DNA of 64,000 nucleotides from an uncultured Actinomycetes bacterium. Its GTDB lineage: Bacteria > Actinomycetota > Acidimicrobiia > Acidimicrobiales > Ilumatobacteraceae. Position 1 is the first letter of the stretch; each line of letters opens with the position of its first letter. Both the position numbers and the translations under genes were made by a program. The notes under the pieces are model-generated. The model was given only the letters and a program-made list of their open reading frames with translations. It had not been told where the DNA came from and made no database searches. Positions 18,092 to 27,220 of this stretch are shown here, piece by piece. The stretch covers positions 23,333 through 87,332 of the forward strand of contig CAIQJP010000026.1 of the NCBI GenBank assembly GCA_903872155.1, read 5' to 3'.

Positions 18092-19656
18092 TGTCGTTGC
18101 TGGCCAGCGAAATGCACGGTTCGCTACCGTTCCCAATTTTGACTGCATTGATTTTGATTCCGGCTGCCGGATCAATTTTGACTTTGATTAGTTCTAACCG
18201 TCGTCCCGAAATCACCAAGTTGATTGCGTTATTGACGTCGGTATTCACCGGGGCACTTGGCTTGTGGATGCTCGCATCTTTCAAGACCGGAGAAGCTGGC
18301 TACCAATTCACGTCGCAACATCAGTGGATTTCGTCGTGGCACATCGGCTGGCATGTCGGAGTTGACGGAATCTCATTATTCTTAGTTGTACTGACGGGCA
18401 TCTTGTTCCCGCTGGTGATTGTTGGTTGCGATCCGCACCATGATGAGAAGCGTTATCTGGCCTGGATCTTGTTACTTGAAGCCGGAGTCATGGGTTCGTT
18501 CTTGAGCCTTGACTTGTTCTTGTTCTTCTTGTTCTTCGAAATCGTGTTGGTACCGATGTATTTCTTGATCGGTGGTTGGGGTTACGACCAGCGCATCTAC
18601 GCAGCAACCAAGTTCTTCTTGTACACCATGGTTGGCTCGGCCTTTATGTTGGTGGGAATTGTCACGACGGCGCTGCTGGCAAAGAAAGATCTCGGACATG
18701 TGAGTTTCGATCTTGTTGAAATTGCCGAAGGCGCCAACTTTGCAGCCAGCACCGGTCGTTGGTTGTTCTTCGCTTTCGCCATTGCGTTCGCGGTGAAAGT
18801 TCCGTTGTTCCCGTTGCACACGTGGCTTCCCGATGCTCACACTCAAGCACCAACGGGTGGCTCAGTCATCTTGGCCGGTGTGTTGTTGAAGCTCGGTACG
18901 TATGGCTTGTTGCGCTTTGGCGTGTACTTGTTCCCCGAAGCTGCGCTGTGGAGCCGTCAAATTTTCTTGACTCTTGCGGTGATCGGGATCATTTGGGGCG
19001 CAGTTGCAGCAACAATGCAAAAAGACCTCAAACGCCTTGTTGCGTATTCGTCAGTTGCTCACCTTGGTTTCATCGTGCTCGGAACGTTTGCTTTCACAGC
19101 CGAGGCCATGGGTGGTGGAGTCATGCAGATGATCAACCACGGTGTTTCAACGGGGGCACTCTTCTTGTTGGTCGGCATGATTTACGAGCGTCGTCATACG
19201 CGCCTCATTTCAGAACTCAAGGGTCTGCAGAAAGTTGCACCAATTTTCGCTGCGGCGTTCATGGTCGTGATGTTGTCGAGTATCGGTGTGCCTGGCCTCA
19301 ACGGATTTGTTGGCGAATTCTTGGTATTGATCGGCAGTTTCGCGACTGCACGTTGGTGGGTTGTCGTTGCCGCGACCGGCGTGATCTTGGCAGCGTTGTA
19401 TTTGCTCTGGGCTTACCAGCGGGTCTTCCACGGCGAACCCGATGAAGCCAACTCAACTTTCCGCGAACTACGTCTGCGCGAAGGCTTGGTGTTGTTGCCA
19501 TTCATCGGACTCATCATTTTCTGTGGCGTGTATCCGAAGCCAATGCTTGATCGCATTGAACCAAGTGTGAAAGCAATCTTGGTTCGCGTTGAAGAAAAGA
19601 CTGGTTACGTTGCTCCAGAACCTGTGGTTCTGACAACTGAAGGGGAAGAGGGCTGA
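18091..19656 (+). CDS. nuoM: NADH-quinone oxidoreductase subunit M
   Basis: 521 residues, antiporter-like proton pump. FFEIVLVPMYFLIGGWG holds the pump glutamate and PLFPLHTWLPDAHTQAPTGGSV the lysine/His loop. ATG 18091 overlaps the nuoL stop; GTG 18088 is equally placed for the GAGGAG upstream and would add one residue. A one-base overlap links it to nuoN. Confidence 0.96.
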   Translation: MSLLASEMHGSLPFPILTALILIPAAGSILTLISSNRRPEITKLIALLTSVFTGALGLWMLASFKTGEAGYQFTSQHQWISSWHIGWHVGVDGISLFLVVLTGILFPLVIVGCDPHHDEKRYLAWILLLEAGVMGSFLSLDLFLFFLFFEIVLVPMYFLIGGWGYDQRIYAATKFFLYTMVGSAFMLVGIVTTALLAKKDLGHVSFDLVEIAEGANFAASTGRWLFFAFAIAFAVKVPLFPLHTWLPDAHTQAPTGGSVILAGVLLKLGTYGLLRFGVYLFPEAALWSRQIFLTLAVIGIIWGAVAATMQKDLKRLVAYSSVAHLGFIVLGTFAFTAEAMGGGVMQMINHGVSTGALFLLVGMIYERRHTRLISELKGLQKVAPIFAAAFMVVMLSSIGVPGLNGFVGEFLVLIGSFATARWWVVVAATGVILAALYLLWAYQRVFHGEPDEANSTFRELRLREGLVLLPFIGLIIFCGVYPKPMLDRIEPSVKAILVRVEEKTGYVAPEPVVLTTEGEEG

Positions 19657-21161
19657 TGGGCGCTCAAACCATGACTTATCCGTCAATCGATTGGTTGGCT
19701 ATCACGCCGATCATCATCCTGCTCGGCGGCATGATGATCAACTTGGTGCTCGCGGCACTCACTCGAGCCTGGCCACGTGCTTGGTATGCCATCGGAACTG
19801 TTGAACTTGCGGTCGCAGCACTCATTGTTGAAATGTTTTTGTGGCACGACATCAACAAAGACGGTGCACGCATCATCATCAATAATGCGATCTCAATTGA
19901 CCACTTCACAATGTTCTGTTGGATCGGTATTGCGGGGGCCTTAGCGCTCGTTTCACTATCAACTGCCGAATATTTGCGTCGTGAATCGCTTGAAGGTCCT
20001 GAGGTGTACGCGTTGTACATCTGTGCAGCCCTTGGTGCAATGATCATGACGGCATCGAACGACATGATTGTGTTGTTCTTGGGTCTCGAAACCCTTTCGA
20101 TTGCGTTGTATGTCTTGGCTGCCAGTCATCGTCGTCGTGCCGAAAGCCAAGAAAGTGGCTTGAAGTACTTCATTCTTGGTGGCTTTGCTTCAGCCTTCTT
20201 CTTGTATGGCATTGCTTTGATTTACGGCTCAACTGGCACCACCAACATCAGTGGTATCGGCAGCGTGTTGTCGACCGAAGTGTTCGTCAAGGGTGACGAC
20301 GCGATGCTGCTTGCTGGTATTGCATTGCTCATCGTTGGTCTGGCCTTCAAAGTTGCCGTCGTTCCGTTCCACTTCTGGACTCCCGATGTGTACCAAGGTG
20401 CACCGACACCAGTTACTTCGTTTATGGCATCGGTCGGTAAGTTTGCGGCCTTCGCAGCTCTCCTTCGAGTTGTCGCAACTGCATTACCGAGCCGTGCTGA
20501 AGATTGGCGCCCAGTGATTTGGGTGCTGGCCATCTTGTCGGTAGTAGTGGGCTCGGTCCTCGCCGTTGTGCAGACCGATGTCAAGCGCATGTTGGCGTAC
20601 TCGTCAATTAGCCATGCTGGTTTCATGATGATTGGTATTGAATCAATCGGACACAGTGGCGACACTGATGGATTACCCGCGACGTTGATGTACTTGATGA
20701 TTTATTCGGTCTTGGTCATCGGAACTTTCACCGTGGTGTCACTCGTGACTCGTACTGGTGACAATGGCAGCGACATCGGTTCATTCCGTGGACTCGGAAA
20801 AGAACGACCGGCGTTGGCATTGGCGATGACAGTGTTCTTGTTGGCCCAGGCTGGTATGCCCCTCACATCGGGCTTCATTGCCAAGTTCGGTGTCATTAAG
20901 GCAGCCGCTACGAATCACAGTTACGCCATTGCGATTATCGCCATGGTTGCTTCGGTGATTGCGGCCTTGTTGTACTTGCGCATCATGATCAGCATGTGGT
21001 TGAGCGATGAAGAGTCGGGCGATGACAAGCGCGAGGCCATCAAGGTGCCATTCACCGCTGGTTTTGTCGTCGCCGGATCTGCCTTTTTCACGTTGCTCGT
21101 GGGTGTCTGGCCAAGTTGGCTGATTGACGCTTCACAAGCCGCATTGCAACTCGCCAAGTAG
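19656..21161 (+). CDS. nuoN: NADH-quinone oxidoreductase subunit N
   Basis: 501 residues, the third antiporter-like pump and last gene of the first complex I operon. LFLGLETLSIALYVLAA and VPFHFWTPDVYQGAPTPVTSF are diagnostic. Start ATG 19656 overlaps the nuoM stop; an internal ATG five codons later is an alternative. The 65 bases downstream contain a small nested inverted repeat (CAGT/ACTG around GGGG/CCCC, 21176-21200) without a clear T tract, so the operon end is not well marked. Confidence 0.95.
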   Translation: MGAQTMTYPSIDWLAITPIIILLGGMMINLVLAALTRAWPRAWYAIGTVELAVAALIVEMFLWHDINKDGARIIINNAISIDHFTMFCWIGIAGALALVSLSTAEYLRRESLEGPEVYALYICAALGAMIMTASNDMIVLFLGLETLSIALYVLAASHRRRAESQESGLKYFILGGFASAFFLYGIALIYGSTGTTNISGIGSVLSTEVFVKGDDAMLLAGIALLIVGLAFKVAVVPFHFWTPDVYQGAPTPVTSFMASVGKFAAFAALLRVVATALPSRAEDWRPVIWVLAILSVVVGSVLAVVQTDVKRMLAYSSISHAGFMMIGIESIGHSGDTDGLPATLMYLMIYSVLVIGTFTVVSLVTRTGDNGSDIGSFRGLGKERPALALAMTVFLLAQAGMPLTSGFIAKFGVIKAAATNHSYAIAIIAMVASVIAALLYLRIMISMWLSDEESGDDKREAIKVPFTAGFVVAGSAFFTLLVGVWPSWLIDASQAALQLAK

Positions 21162-21226
21162 GCGACACTTCATTTCAGTGTGGGGGTCTCCCCGAAACTG
21201 CAGTAGCCCCATGACAGACTGATGTC

Positions 21227-21994
21227 ATGTTGGAAACACCGGAGTACCTCTCGCCATCGTCTATTTCGACGTATCGCGATTGCCCGATGAAATTCAAGTT
21301 CTCGCGCATCGACAGAATCGTTGAGCCTCCCACTTGGCAAACTCATCTCGGCACTTTTGTTCATGAAGTTCTTGAACACTTTTACCAACTAGATGGTGAT
21401 GCCCGAACGGTTGAGTCAGTGAAGGCAACTGCGACTGAGCGTTGGACCGTCGGCGAATGGGAATCAAAAGTTAATGAGCTAGAGAAAAAGCTCGGAACGA
21501 TTACTGAATTCAAAAAGTCAGCTTTTGAATGCATGACTAACTTGTGGAAAATCGAAGATCCGCAGCAGACCGAACTCATCGGCATGGAGTACGAACTCTT
21601 CACTGATGTAGAAGGTGTTCGTATGAAGGGTTTTGTTGATCGTTTTCTTTTTGACGACGACGGAAAAATCATTATTAGTGATTACAAGACCGGGGCAATT
21701 CCAAATCCGCGATTCAAATCTGATGATGAAAAGTATTTCCAGCTTCTGGCTTACGCACTCATGTTTGAATCGGCCGACCAAGAAGAAACATCAAAGTTGC
21801 AGTTGTTGTACTTGAAGCACAGCACCAATCATGAAATTTCTGTGACACCAGTCAAACTAGCTATTGCTCGGGGTGTCATCGTTGAAACAAAAGAGGCAAT
21901 CGATCAGGCGTGTGCGACTGAAAACTTCGCCTGCAATAAGACCAAATTATGCGATTGGTGCTTCCACAAGCCGTATTGCCCCGCACACCAGTAA
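21227..21994 (+). CDS. PD-(D/E)XK (RecB-like) nuclease with Fe-S cysteines
   Basis: 255 residues. The RecB nuclease core is visible as HEVLEHF, GFVDRF, ISDYKTG (catalytic D-x-K) and YFQLLAYAL. Four cysteines sit where Cas4 and AddB place an Fe-S cluster: Cys19 (YRDCPMKF) and Cys242, Cys245, Cys251 at the C-terminus (CDWCFHKPYC). There is no helicase domain and no CRISPR gene nearby. It is a stand-alone nuclease of the RecB-family/Cas4-like type seen in many actinobacteria, probably in DNA repair. It converges with the next gene with 8 bases between them. Confidence 0.88.
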   Translation: MLETPEYLSPSSISTYRDCPMKFKFSRIDRIVEPPTWQTHLGTFVHEVLEHFYQLDGDARTVESVKATATERWTVGEWESKVNELEKKLGTITEFKKSAFECMTNLWKIEDPQQTELIGMEYELFTDVEGVRMKGFVDRFLFDDDGKIIISDYKTGAIPNPRFKSDDEKYFQLLAYALMFESADQEETSKLQLLYLKHSTNHEISVTPVKLAIARGVIVETKEAIDQACATENFACNKTKLCDWCFHKPYCPAHQ

Positions 21995-22002
21995 CGCTGG
22001 GG

Positions 22003-22698
22003 TTATTTGATAGATGCGATTAACGCATCAAATAGATTTTGTTGTTGTCGATCTTCGGTCGCTGAGTCTTCGGGATGCCACTGCACGGCGACACACCACG
22101 TTGCTGATGTGCTTTCGATTGCCTCGATCGTTCCGTCAATTGCTTGACCAGACACAACGAACCCGTGGCCGAGCGTGTCAACTGCCTGGTGATGAAATGA
22201 ATGGCAGGCTTTTGCTTGCGGTGCACCAATTGCTTGGGCAACCTTTGAATTGGGTGTGAGATTGACAGGGTGATACTTCTGACGATGATCTTCGGTTCCG
22301 AGATCTTGAATCAGAGTTCCACCATGGGCAACGTTGACCACTTGCAGACCACGGCAGATGGCAAGCATAGGAATGTCTTCGGCTATGGCATGACGCGCCA
22401 CGGCTAATTCGATTTCATCGTGACTCGCATTAATGCCGTACAACGCGGGTGTCGTTGCGGCCTGTCCGTAATGTTTCGGATCGATATCGCCGCCACCGTG
22501 CAGAACAATTGCATCGCAACGGGACAACAAAGTTTCGAGTTGGTCATGAAGATCGGCGATGGGCGGCAAAATGATCGGAATACCGCCAGCGCGGGTAATG
22601 GCATGTGCGTATGTGCGTCCGATTCCAAAAGCGGGACCGCGCACGCCCGTGGCGTCAGTGATCTCACGACCAACAATTAATACAACGGGATTCTTCAC
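22003..22698 (-). CDS. class I glutamine amidotransferase-like hydrolase (gamma-glutamyl-GABA hydrolase type)
   Basis: 231 residues of the peptidase C26 family. The nucleophile Cys is in AICRGLQ, and the His-Glu pair in QWHPED; HGGGDIDPKHYG is typical of PuuD-like enzymes. These cleave gamma-glutamyl amides such as gamma-glutamyl-GABA. The gene is divergent from the Old Yellow Enzyme gene, with 41 bases between. The aldehyde dehydrogenase two genes away could belong to the same polyamine/GABA catabolism, but the other puu genes are absent here, so the substrate is uncertain. Confidence 0.88.
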   Translation of the reverse strand: MKNPVVLIVGREITDATGVRGPAFGIGRTYAHAITRAGGIPIILPPIADLHDQLETLLSRCDAIVLHGGGDIDPKHYGQAATTPALYGINASHDEIELAVARHAIAEDIPMLAICRGLQVVNVAHGGTLIQDLGTEDHRQKYHPVNLTPNSKVAQAIGAPQAKACHSFHHQAVDTLGHGFVVSGQAIDGTIEAIESTSATWCVAVQWHPEDSATEDRQQQNLFDALIASIK

Positions 22699-22739
22699 AA
22701 AATCATTCTGCCAGCAGTGCCAGCGGTAAAGATGGGTAT

Positions 22740-23819
22740 ATGACCTCGTTGCTCGATTCAGTGTCCTTTGCCAGCGGTACCAAAATGGCCAACCGTTTTA
22801 TGTTGGCCCCTCTCACTAATCAGCAAAGTCATACCGACGGAACGCTCTCGAATGAAGAACACCATTGGTTGACCATGCGCGCACAAGGCGGATTTGGATT
22901 AACCATGACGTGTGCTGCCCATGTTCAAAAGACTGGCCAGGGGTTTGCTGGGCAGTTGGCAACATTTGGTGATGAGCACATTCCTGGACTCAAGCGTCTA
23001 GCCCGAGATATCAAGAGCCATGGAAGTTTGTCGATTGTGCAACTCCATCACGCTGGACAAAAATCGCCAGCCGACCTCATCGGACGCGCTCCTATGTGCC
23101 CGTCCGATGATGCGGCAACCGGTGCTCAAGCGATGACCAATGCCGAGGTGTACGAAACCATTAATGCTTTTGTTGACGCTGCAGTTCGCTGCGAGAAAGC
23201 CGGCTTTGAGGGCGTTGAACTTCATGGAGCACATGGTTATTTGATTGGCCAATTCTTGTCACCAGAAATCAATCAGCGCACCGATGAATTCGGTGGAAGC
23301 CTCGATAATCGCGCTGGATTCTTGTTAGCAATCATCGACGGCATTCGACGCGACTGTCGCGACTCGTTGAACTTGTCGGTGCGACTGTCACCTGAACGTT
23401 TTGGTTTGAAGACTTCAGAGATGCTCGAACTCTTTGGCTGGCTCGTTGATTCAAAGAAGCTTGACTTCATCGACATGTCAATGTGGGATATTCGCAAGGA
23501 TGCAGTTGACCAAGAGTTTGCCGGAAAGACATTGATGCAACTGTTCGCTCATGCCGAACGCGGCAATACCCGACTGGGTGTGGCCGGAAAGATTTATTCG
23601 GCAGCCGACGCACAGTGGGCGGTTGACAACGGCGCTGATTTCGCAGTGATTGGTCGTGCGGCAATTGCGCATCATGATTTTGCGCGTTTGGCTGGTGCCG
23701 ATGCGGAATTCACAATGCGACCTTTACCCATCAATCCAGAAGAACTCAAAGCAGAAGGTCTCTCGGATGGATTCATTGAATACATGAAGGCTTTCAAAGG
23801 TTTCGTTGCCGAAGCATAG
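22740..23819 (+). CDS. NADH:flavin oxidoreductase, Old Yellow Enzyme family
   Basis: 359 residues, a TIM barrel binding FMN. Recognisable parts are FMLAPLTN at the start, VQLHHAGQK, GVELHGAHGYLIGQFLSPEINQRTDEFGGSLDNR (the core signature, spread over about 35 residues) and the C-terminal FAVIGRAA phosphate-binding segment. Such enzymes reduce alkenes conjugated to carbonyls. It precedes an aldehyde dehydrogenase by about 10 bases and is probably co-transcribed. The substrate cannot be deduced. Confidence 0.92.
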   Translation: MTSLLDSVSFASGTKMANRFMLAPLTNQQSHTDGTLSNEEHHWLTMRAQGGFGLTMTCAAHVQKTGQGFAGQLATFGDEHIPGLKRLARDIKSHGSLSIVQLHHAGQKSPADLIGRAPMCPSDDAATGAQAMTNAEVYETINAFVDAAVRCEKAGFEGVELHGAHGYLIGQFLSPEINQRTDEFGGSLDNRAGFLLAIIDGIRRDCRDSLNLSVRLSPERFGLKTSEMLELFGWLVDSKKLDFIDMSMWDIRKDAVDQEFAGKTLMQLFAHAERGNTRLGVAGKIYSAADAQWAVDNGADFAVIGRAAIAHHDFARLAGADAEFTMRPLPINPEELKAEGLSDGFIEYMKAFKGFVAEA

Positions 23820-23829
23820 AGTGGACAAT

Positions 23830-25191
23830 ATGTCCAAACGTTCAATCACACTTCGTAATCCAGCCGACGACTCGGTGATACAAGACGTTCCCTTAGCGAC
23901 GACGCACGATGTTGATCAGGCAGTTATTCGCGCGCAAGCCGCACTGCCAGCGTGGCGCGATATGGCACCGAATGATCGCATCAAGATCATGCGGCGCTTC
24001 GCAGAAACAATTGCCGCACATGCACAAGAATTAGCCGAACTTGATACGCGCAATATGGGGATGCCCTTTGGTTCAAGTAAGTGGTGTGCCGACACGGCTG
24101 CTGAAGTGATTCATTATTACGCCGGAGCCGTTGACAAGCATCTTGGTCATACGTATCCCGTCGCTGGTGGCGTCACGATGACATTTCATGAACCGCTAGG
24201 TGTCGTTGGTTTGATTGTGCCCTGGAACTTCCCATTGCTCATTGCTTGTTGGAAGCTTGGGCCAGCATTGGCGTGCGGCAATACCGTGATTTTGAAACCT
24301 GCCGAAACAACACCATTAAGTGCGATGCGACTTAGTGAGTTAGCACTCGAAGCCGGAATTCCTGAAGGTGTGTTGCAAGTTGTTGTCGGAACTGGACCCG
24401 AAGCAGGATGGCGATTAGTTGAACACCCGATGGTGCGCAAAATTGGTTTCACCGGTAGCACTGCTGTGGGCAAGCGAATTATGGCTGGCGGTTCTGAGCA
24501 TTTGAAGCGAGTCACTCTTGAACTTGGCGGCAAGAGTGCCAACATCATTTTTGCTGATGCAGATATTGAAACAGTTGCAGCATCGGCTCCAGGTGCGGTC
24601 TTCGACAACAGTGGTCAAGACTGCTGTTCACGTTCACGAATTTTTGTGCAGCGGCCAATCTTTGACGAGTTTGTCGAATTGATGATTGCCGAAACTCAAA
24701 AGATTGTGGTGGGCGATCCGATGGACCCAAAAACAGCAATGGGGCCTTTGTTTACGCGGGCACATCATGATCGAGTGTCGTCGTATCTTGAAGGTGTCAC
24801 ACCAACCTGGTCCGGATCGGCACCAACTGGTAATGGTTATTGGTTTCCGTGCACGATCGTCGCTACCGCAGATATAACAAGCCGAGTATGTACCGAAGAA
24901 ATCTTTGGCCCAATCGCCACGATCATTCCTTTCACCGATGAGAACGATGTTTTGAGAATGGCTAATGACACCGAGTATGGATTATCTGGTTCGGTATGGA
25001 CCCGAGATGCTGAGCGAGCAATGCGTGTGGCACGTCGACTTGAAGGTGGGACGTTAAGCGTCAATTCGAATTCGTCGGTGCGATTCTCCACACCATTTGG
25101 TGGATTCAAACAAAGTGGAATCGGTCGCGAATTATCAATGACCGCAATGGATCACTACAGCGAACTCAAAACAATCTTCTGGAAGTCATAA
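23830..25191 (+). CDS. NAD(P)-dependent aldehyde dehydrogenase
   Basis: 453 residues from ATG 23830; GTG 23821 would add three residues. Catalytic Glu is in LELGGKSANIIF, catalytic Cys in NSGQDCCSRS, and VPWNFPLL and GFTGSTAVGK form the cofactor site. The C-terminal FGGFKQSGIGRE is typical of broad aldehyde dehydrogenases. It lies just downstream of the Old Yellow Enzyme. Its stop is followed 5 bases later by the 57-base palindrome shared with another convergent gene pair. Confidence 0.93.
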   Translation: MSKRSITLRNPADDSVIQDVPLATTHDVDQAVIRAQAALPAWRDMAPNDRIKIMRRFAETIAAHAQELAELDTRNMGMPFGSSKWCADTAAEVIHYYAGAVDKHLGHTYPVAGGVTMTFHEPLGVVGLIVPWNFPLLIACWKLGPALACGNTVILKPAETTPLSAMRLSELALEAGIPEGVLQVVVGTGPEAGWRLVEHPMVRKIGFTGSTAVGKRIMAGGSEHLKRVTLELGGKSANIIFADADIETVAASAPGAVFDNSGQDCCSRSRIFVQRPIFDEFVELMIAETQKIVVGDPMDPKTAMGPLFTRAHHDRVSSYLEGVTPTWSGSAPTGNGYWFPCTIVATADITSRVCTEEIFGPIATIIPFTDENDVLRMANDTEYGLSGSVWTRDAERAMRVARRLEGGTLSVNSNSSVRFSTPFGGFKQSGIGRELSMTAMDHYSELKTIFWKS

Positions 25192-25196
25192 TCCAT

Positions 25197-25253
25197 TGTG
25201 ATTCTGGTGAGGATTATTACTCAAAATGAGTAAAAATCCTCACCAGAATCACA
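25197..25253. terminator. 57-base palindromic intergenic element, copy 1
   Basis: Arms TGTGATTCTGGTGAGGATT (25197-25215) and its exact complement (25235-25253) enclose a second inverted repeat TTACTCA-AAA-TGAGTAA (217-233 of 25 kb), giving a 27-bp stem with one mismatch. It begins 5 bases after the aldehyde dehydrogenase stop and contains the stop codon of the convergent threonine ammonia-lyase gene. A bidirectional transcription terminator is the likely role. A 51/57 identical copy lies at 40635-40691. Confidence 0.8.
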
Positions 25254-26451
25254 GCGCGGTGATGTCGTAGCCGGCGTTACGAACAGTGTCGATTAACAAT
25301 TCGGCATGATCGGGACCACGAACTTCAAGAACTGCGTTAACCCCTGTTTCACGCACATGTAAATCAACACCATCGCGTACGTGATCAATGTCAATCACAC
25401 TCGCGCCAACTTCGGCAAAAATCGTCAGCAACTTGGCGAGTCCACCTGGACGATCGCTCACTTTGACGAACACGATGAGCCGTCGGCCAGCTTGAGTTTC
25501 AAAACGACGAATGAGTCCAGGCACAACACCAAGATCCACGTTTCCACCCGACAAAACAACACAAGTAGTACCACTGCGCGATGGCGCTGCACGTTCGCTC
25601 AATAAAGCCGATACGCCAACTGCACCACCACCTTCGACATATAACTTTGATCGCTCCATTAACAACACCATCGCATCGGCCACTGCATCTTCGTCAACGA
25701 CAACAATGTCATCGAGCCATTTTTCGATGAGTGGTCGCGTGATCTCGCCAGGTTTCTTGACCGCAATACCATCAGCCAAGGTGAATACCGGACCAGTTGG
25801 GGGAGTGCTGTTCGCATAAGGTGCGCACGCTTCAACTTGAACACCAATCACTTTGATCGTTGGATCATGTTGTTTGACTGCGATAGCAACACCACTTGCA
25901 AGTCCGCCGCCACCTAAGGGCACTAGCACGCGACGCAAGTTAGGAATATCAACGATGAGTTCGAGCCCGAGAGTTGCTTGACCAGCTACGACAACTGCAT
26001 CGTCGTAGGGATGACAAAACTGCATTCCTTTTTCGGTGGCGCGGGCGCGCGCTGCGGCAACCGCTTCATCTAATGAATCGCCACCTTCAACGACTGTTGC
26101 TCCATAAGCACGACATGCCGCGATCTTGGCAATGGGTGCATTTTTTGGAACGAAGATTTCGCATGGCACTCCAAAAGTGCGCGCCGCGAATGCCAAAGCT
26201 TGGGCATGGTTGCCAGCGCTTCCGGCGGTGACTCCGGTTTTTGCTAACTCGCCCAGCGAAGAGAGCTTGCTCATCGCACCACGGATTTTGAAACTTCCGG
26301 TGCGTTGCATGTTTTCGGCCTTGAGCACAATGTCGCCTCCGGTCCGATCGCTCAGCGCGGCCGATGCCGTGACGGGGGTGTGCTTGACGACCCCCGCGCC
26401 AGCGGCGTGGGCACGAGCGATATCGGCAGCAGAAATCTCAATGGCGGGCAT
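25249..26451 (-). CDS. ilvA: threonine ammonia-lyase with C-terminal ACT domain
   Basis: 400 residues from ATG 26451; an upstream in-frame ATG would overlap the divergent gene. PLP-lysine motif is TGSFKIRGAM, phosphate loop GGGGLASG, and SAGNHAQALAFA the substrate loop. Residues from about 325 form a single ACT domain (VKVSDRPGGLAKLL), so it belongs to the medium-length allosteric form. It deaminates threonine to 2-oxobutanoate for isoleucine synthesis or catabolism. Its stop lies within a palindromic element; its start is 46 bases from the divergent amidotransferase. Confidence 0.93.
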   Translation of the reverse strand: MPAIEISAADIARAHAAGAGVVKHTPVTASAALSDRTGGDIVLKAENMQRTGSFKIRGAMSKLSSLGELAKTGVTAGSAGNHAQALAFAARTFGVPCEIFVPKNAPIAKIAACRAYGATVVEGGDSLDEAVAAARARATEKGMQFCHPYDDAVVVAGQATLGLELIVDIPNLRRVLVPLGGGGLASGVAIAVKQHDPTIKVIGVQVEACAPYANSTPPTGPVFTLADGIAVKKPGEITRPLIEKWLDDIVVVDEDAVADAMVLLMERSKLYVEGGGAVGVSALLSERAAPSRSGTTCVVLSGGNVDLGVVPGLIRRFETQAGRRLIVFVKVSDRPGGLAKLLTIFAEVGASVIDIDHVRDGVDLHVRETGVNAVLEVRGPDHAELLIDTVRNAGYDITAL

Positions 26452-26497
26452 GCATGGTTCACCATACTCAGGGTGATCCCCATATTGTGGGGCACAT

Positions 26498-27187
26498 ATG
26501 CGTGCGCTCGTGGTTGCCAATTCAAATGATGCCGACCCCGGATTTGTGGGCGAGCGTTTCCGCCACCACGGCTTTGCCTTCTCGGAGGCTCATCGCGAGT
26601 ATCCCGCCGAATGGCCAGAAATGGCTGGTCACGACCTGATTTTGCTCCTCGGATCAGAGTGGAGCGTCTATTGGGATCACATTTCGGGTGAAGTTGCCGC
26701 CGAATCGGCCCTTGTTCGGGCCGCCCATCAGGCCGGAATCCCGATATTTGGTATCTGTTTTGGTTCGCAAATGGTGGCCCATGCTTTGGGGGGTCGAGTC
26801 CATCGCGCAACCCGTCCCGAAGTGGGCTGGCACCAGGTCGAAACCACATTTCCGCAGGTCATAGCCTCGGGACCATGGTTGCAGTGGCATTTTGATGTCT
26901 TTGAAAAGCCGGCCGAATTCACCCAATTGGCCCACAGCGAGTCGGGTCCGCAGGCCATTGTGGCCGGTCGGACCTTTGCCAGCCAGTTCCACCCCGAGGC
27001 CACCGAGTCGATGTTGGCGCGCTGGACCGCTGGCGGGGGAACCGATGAATTGAGCCGACTCGGCCTGACCCCTGAACAGGTCATGACTGATACCCGTGCC
27101 AACGTCGGTGTGAGTCGCAAAAACAGCGACCGAATCGTTGACTGGTTTGTCGAGTCGGTCGCCTCGGCGACGCTCGGGCGTGACTGA
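26498..27187 (+). CDS. type 1 glutamine amidotransferase domain protein
   Basis: 229 residues, a free-standing class I amidotransferase domain like that of GMP synthase. Nucleophile Cys in GICFGSQM, then QFHPEA supplying His and Glu. GWHQVETTF is a GMP-synthase-like segment. There is no synthetase domain or partner gene, so the acceptor is unknown. It is divergent from ilvA and lies 33 bases upstream of the second nuoA, on the same strand, so it may be the first gene of that operon. Confidence 0.87.
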   Translation: MRALVVANSNDADPGFVGERFRHHGFAFSEAHREYPAEWPEMAGHDLILLLGSEWSVYWDHISGEVAAESALVRAAHQAGIPIFGICFGSQMVAHALGGRVHRATRPEVGWHQVETTFPQVIASGPWLQWHFDVFEKPAEFTQLAHSESGPQAIVAGRTFASQFHPEATESMLARWTAGGGTDELSRLGLTPEQVMTDTRANVGVSRKNSDRIVDWFVESVASATLGRD

Positions 27188-27220
27188 ACTTCCAGCCATA
27201 TGCAGGGAGAGAAGTTAGGA

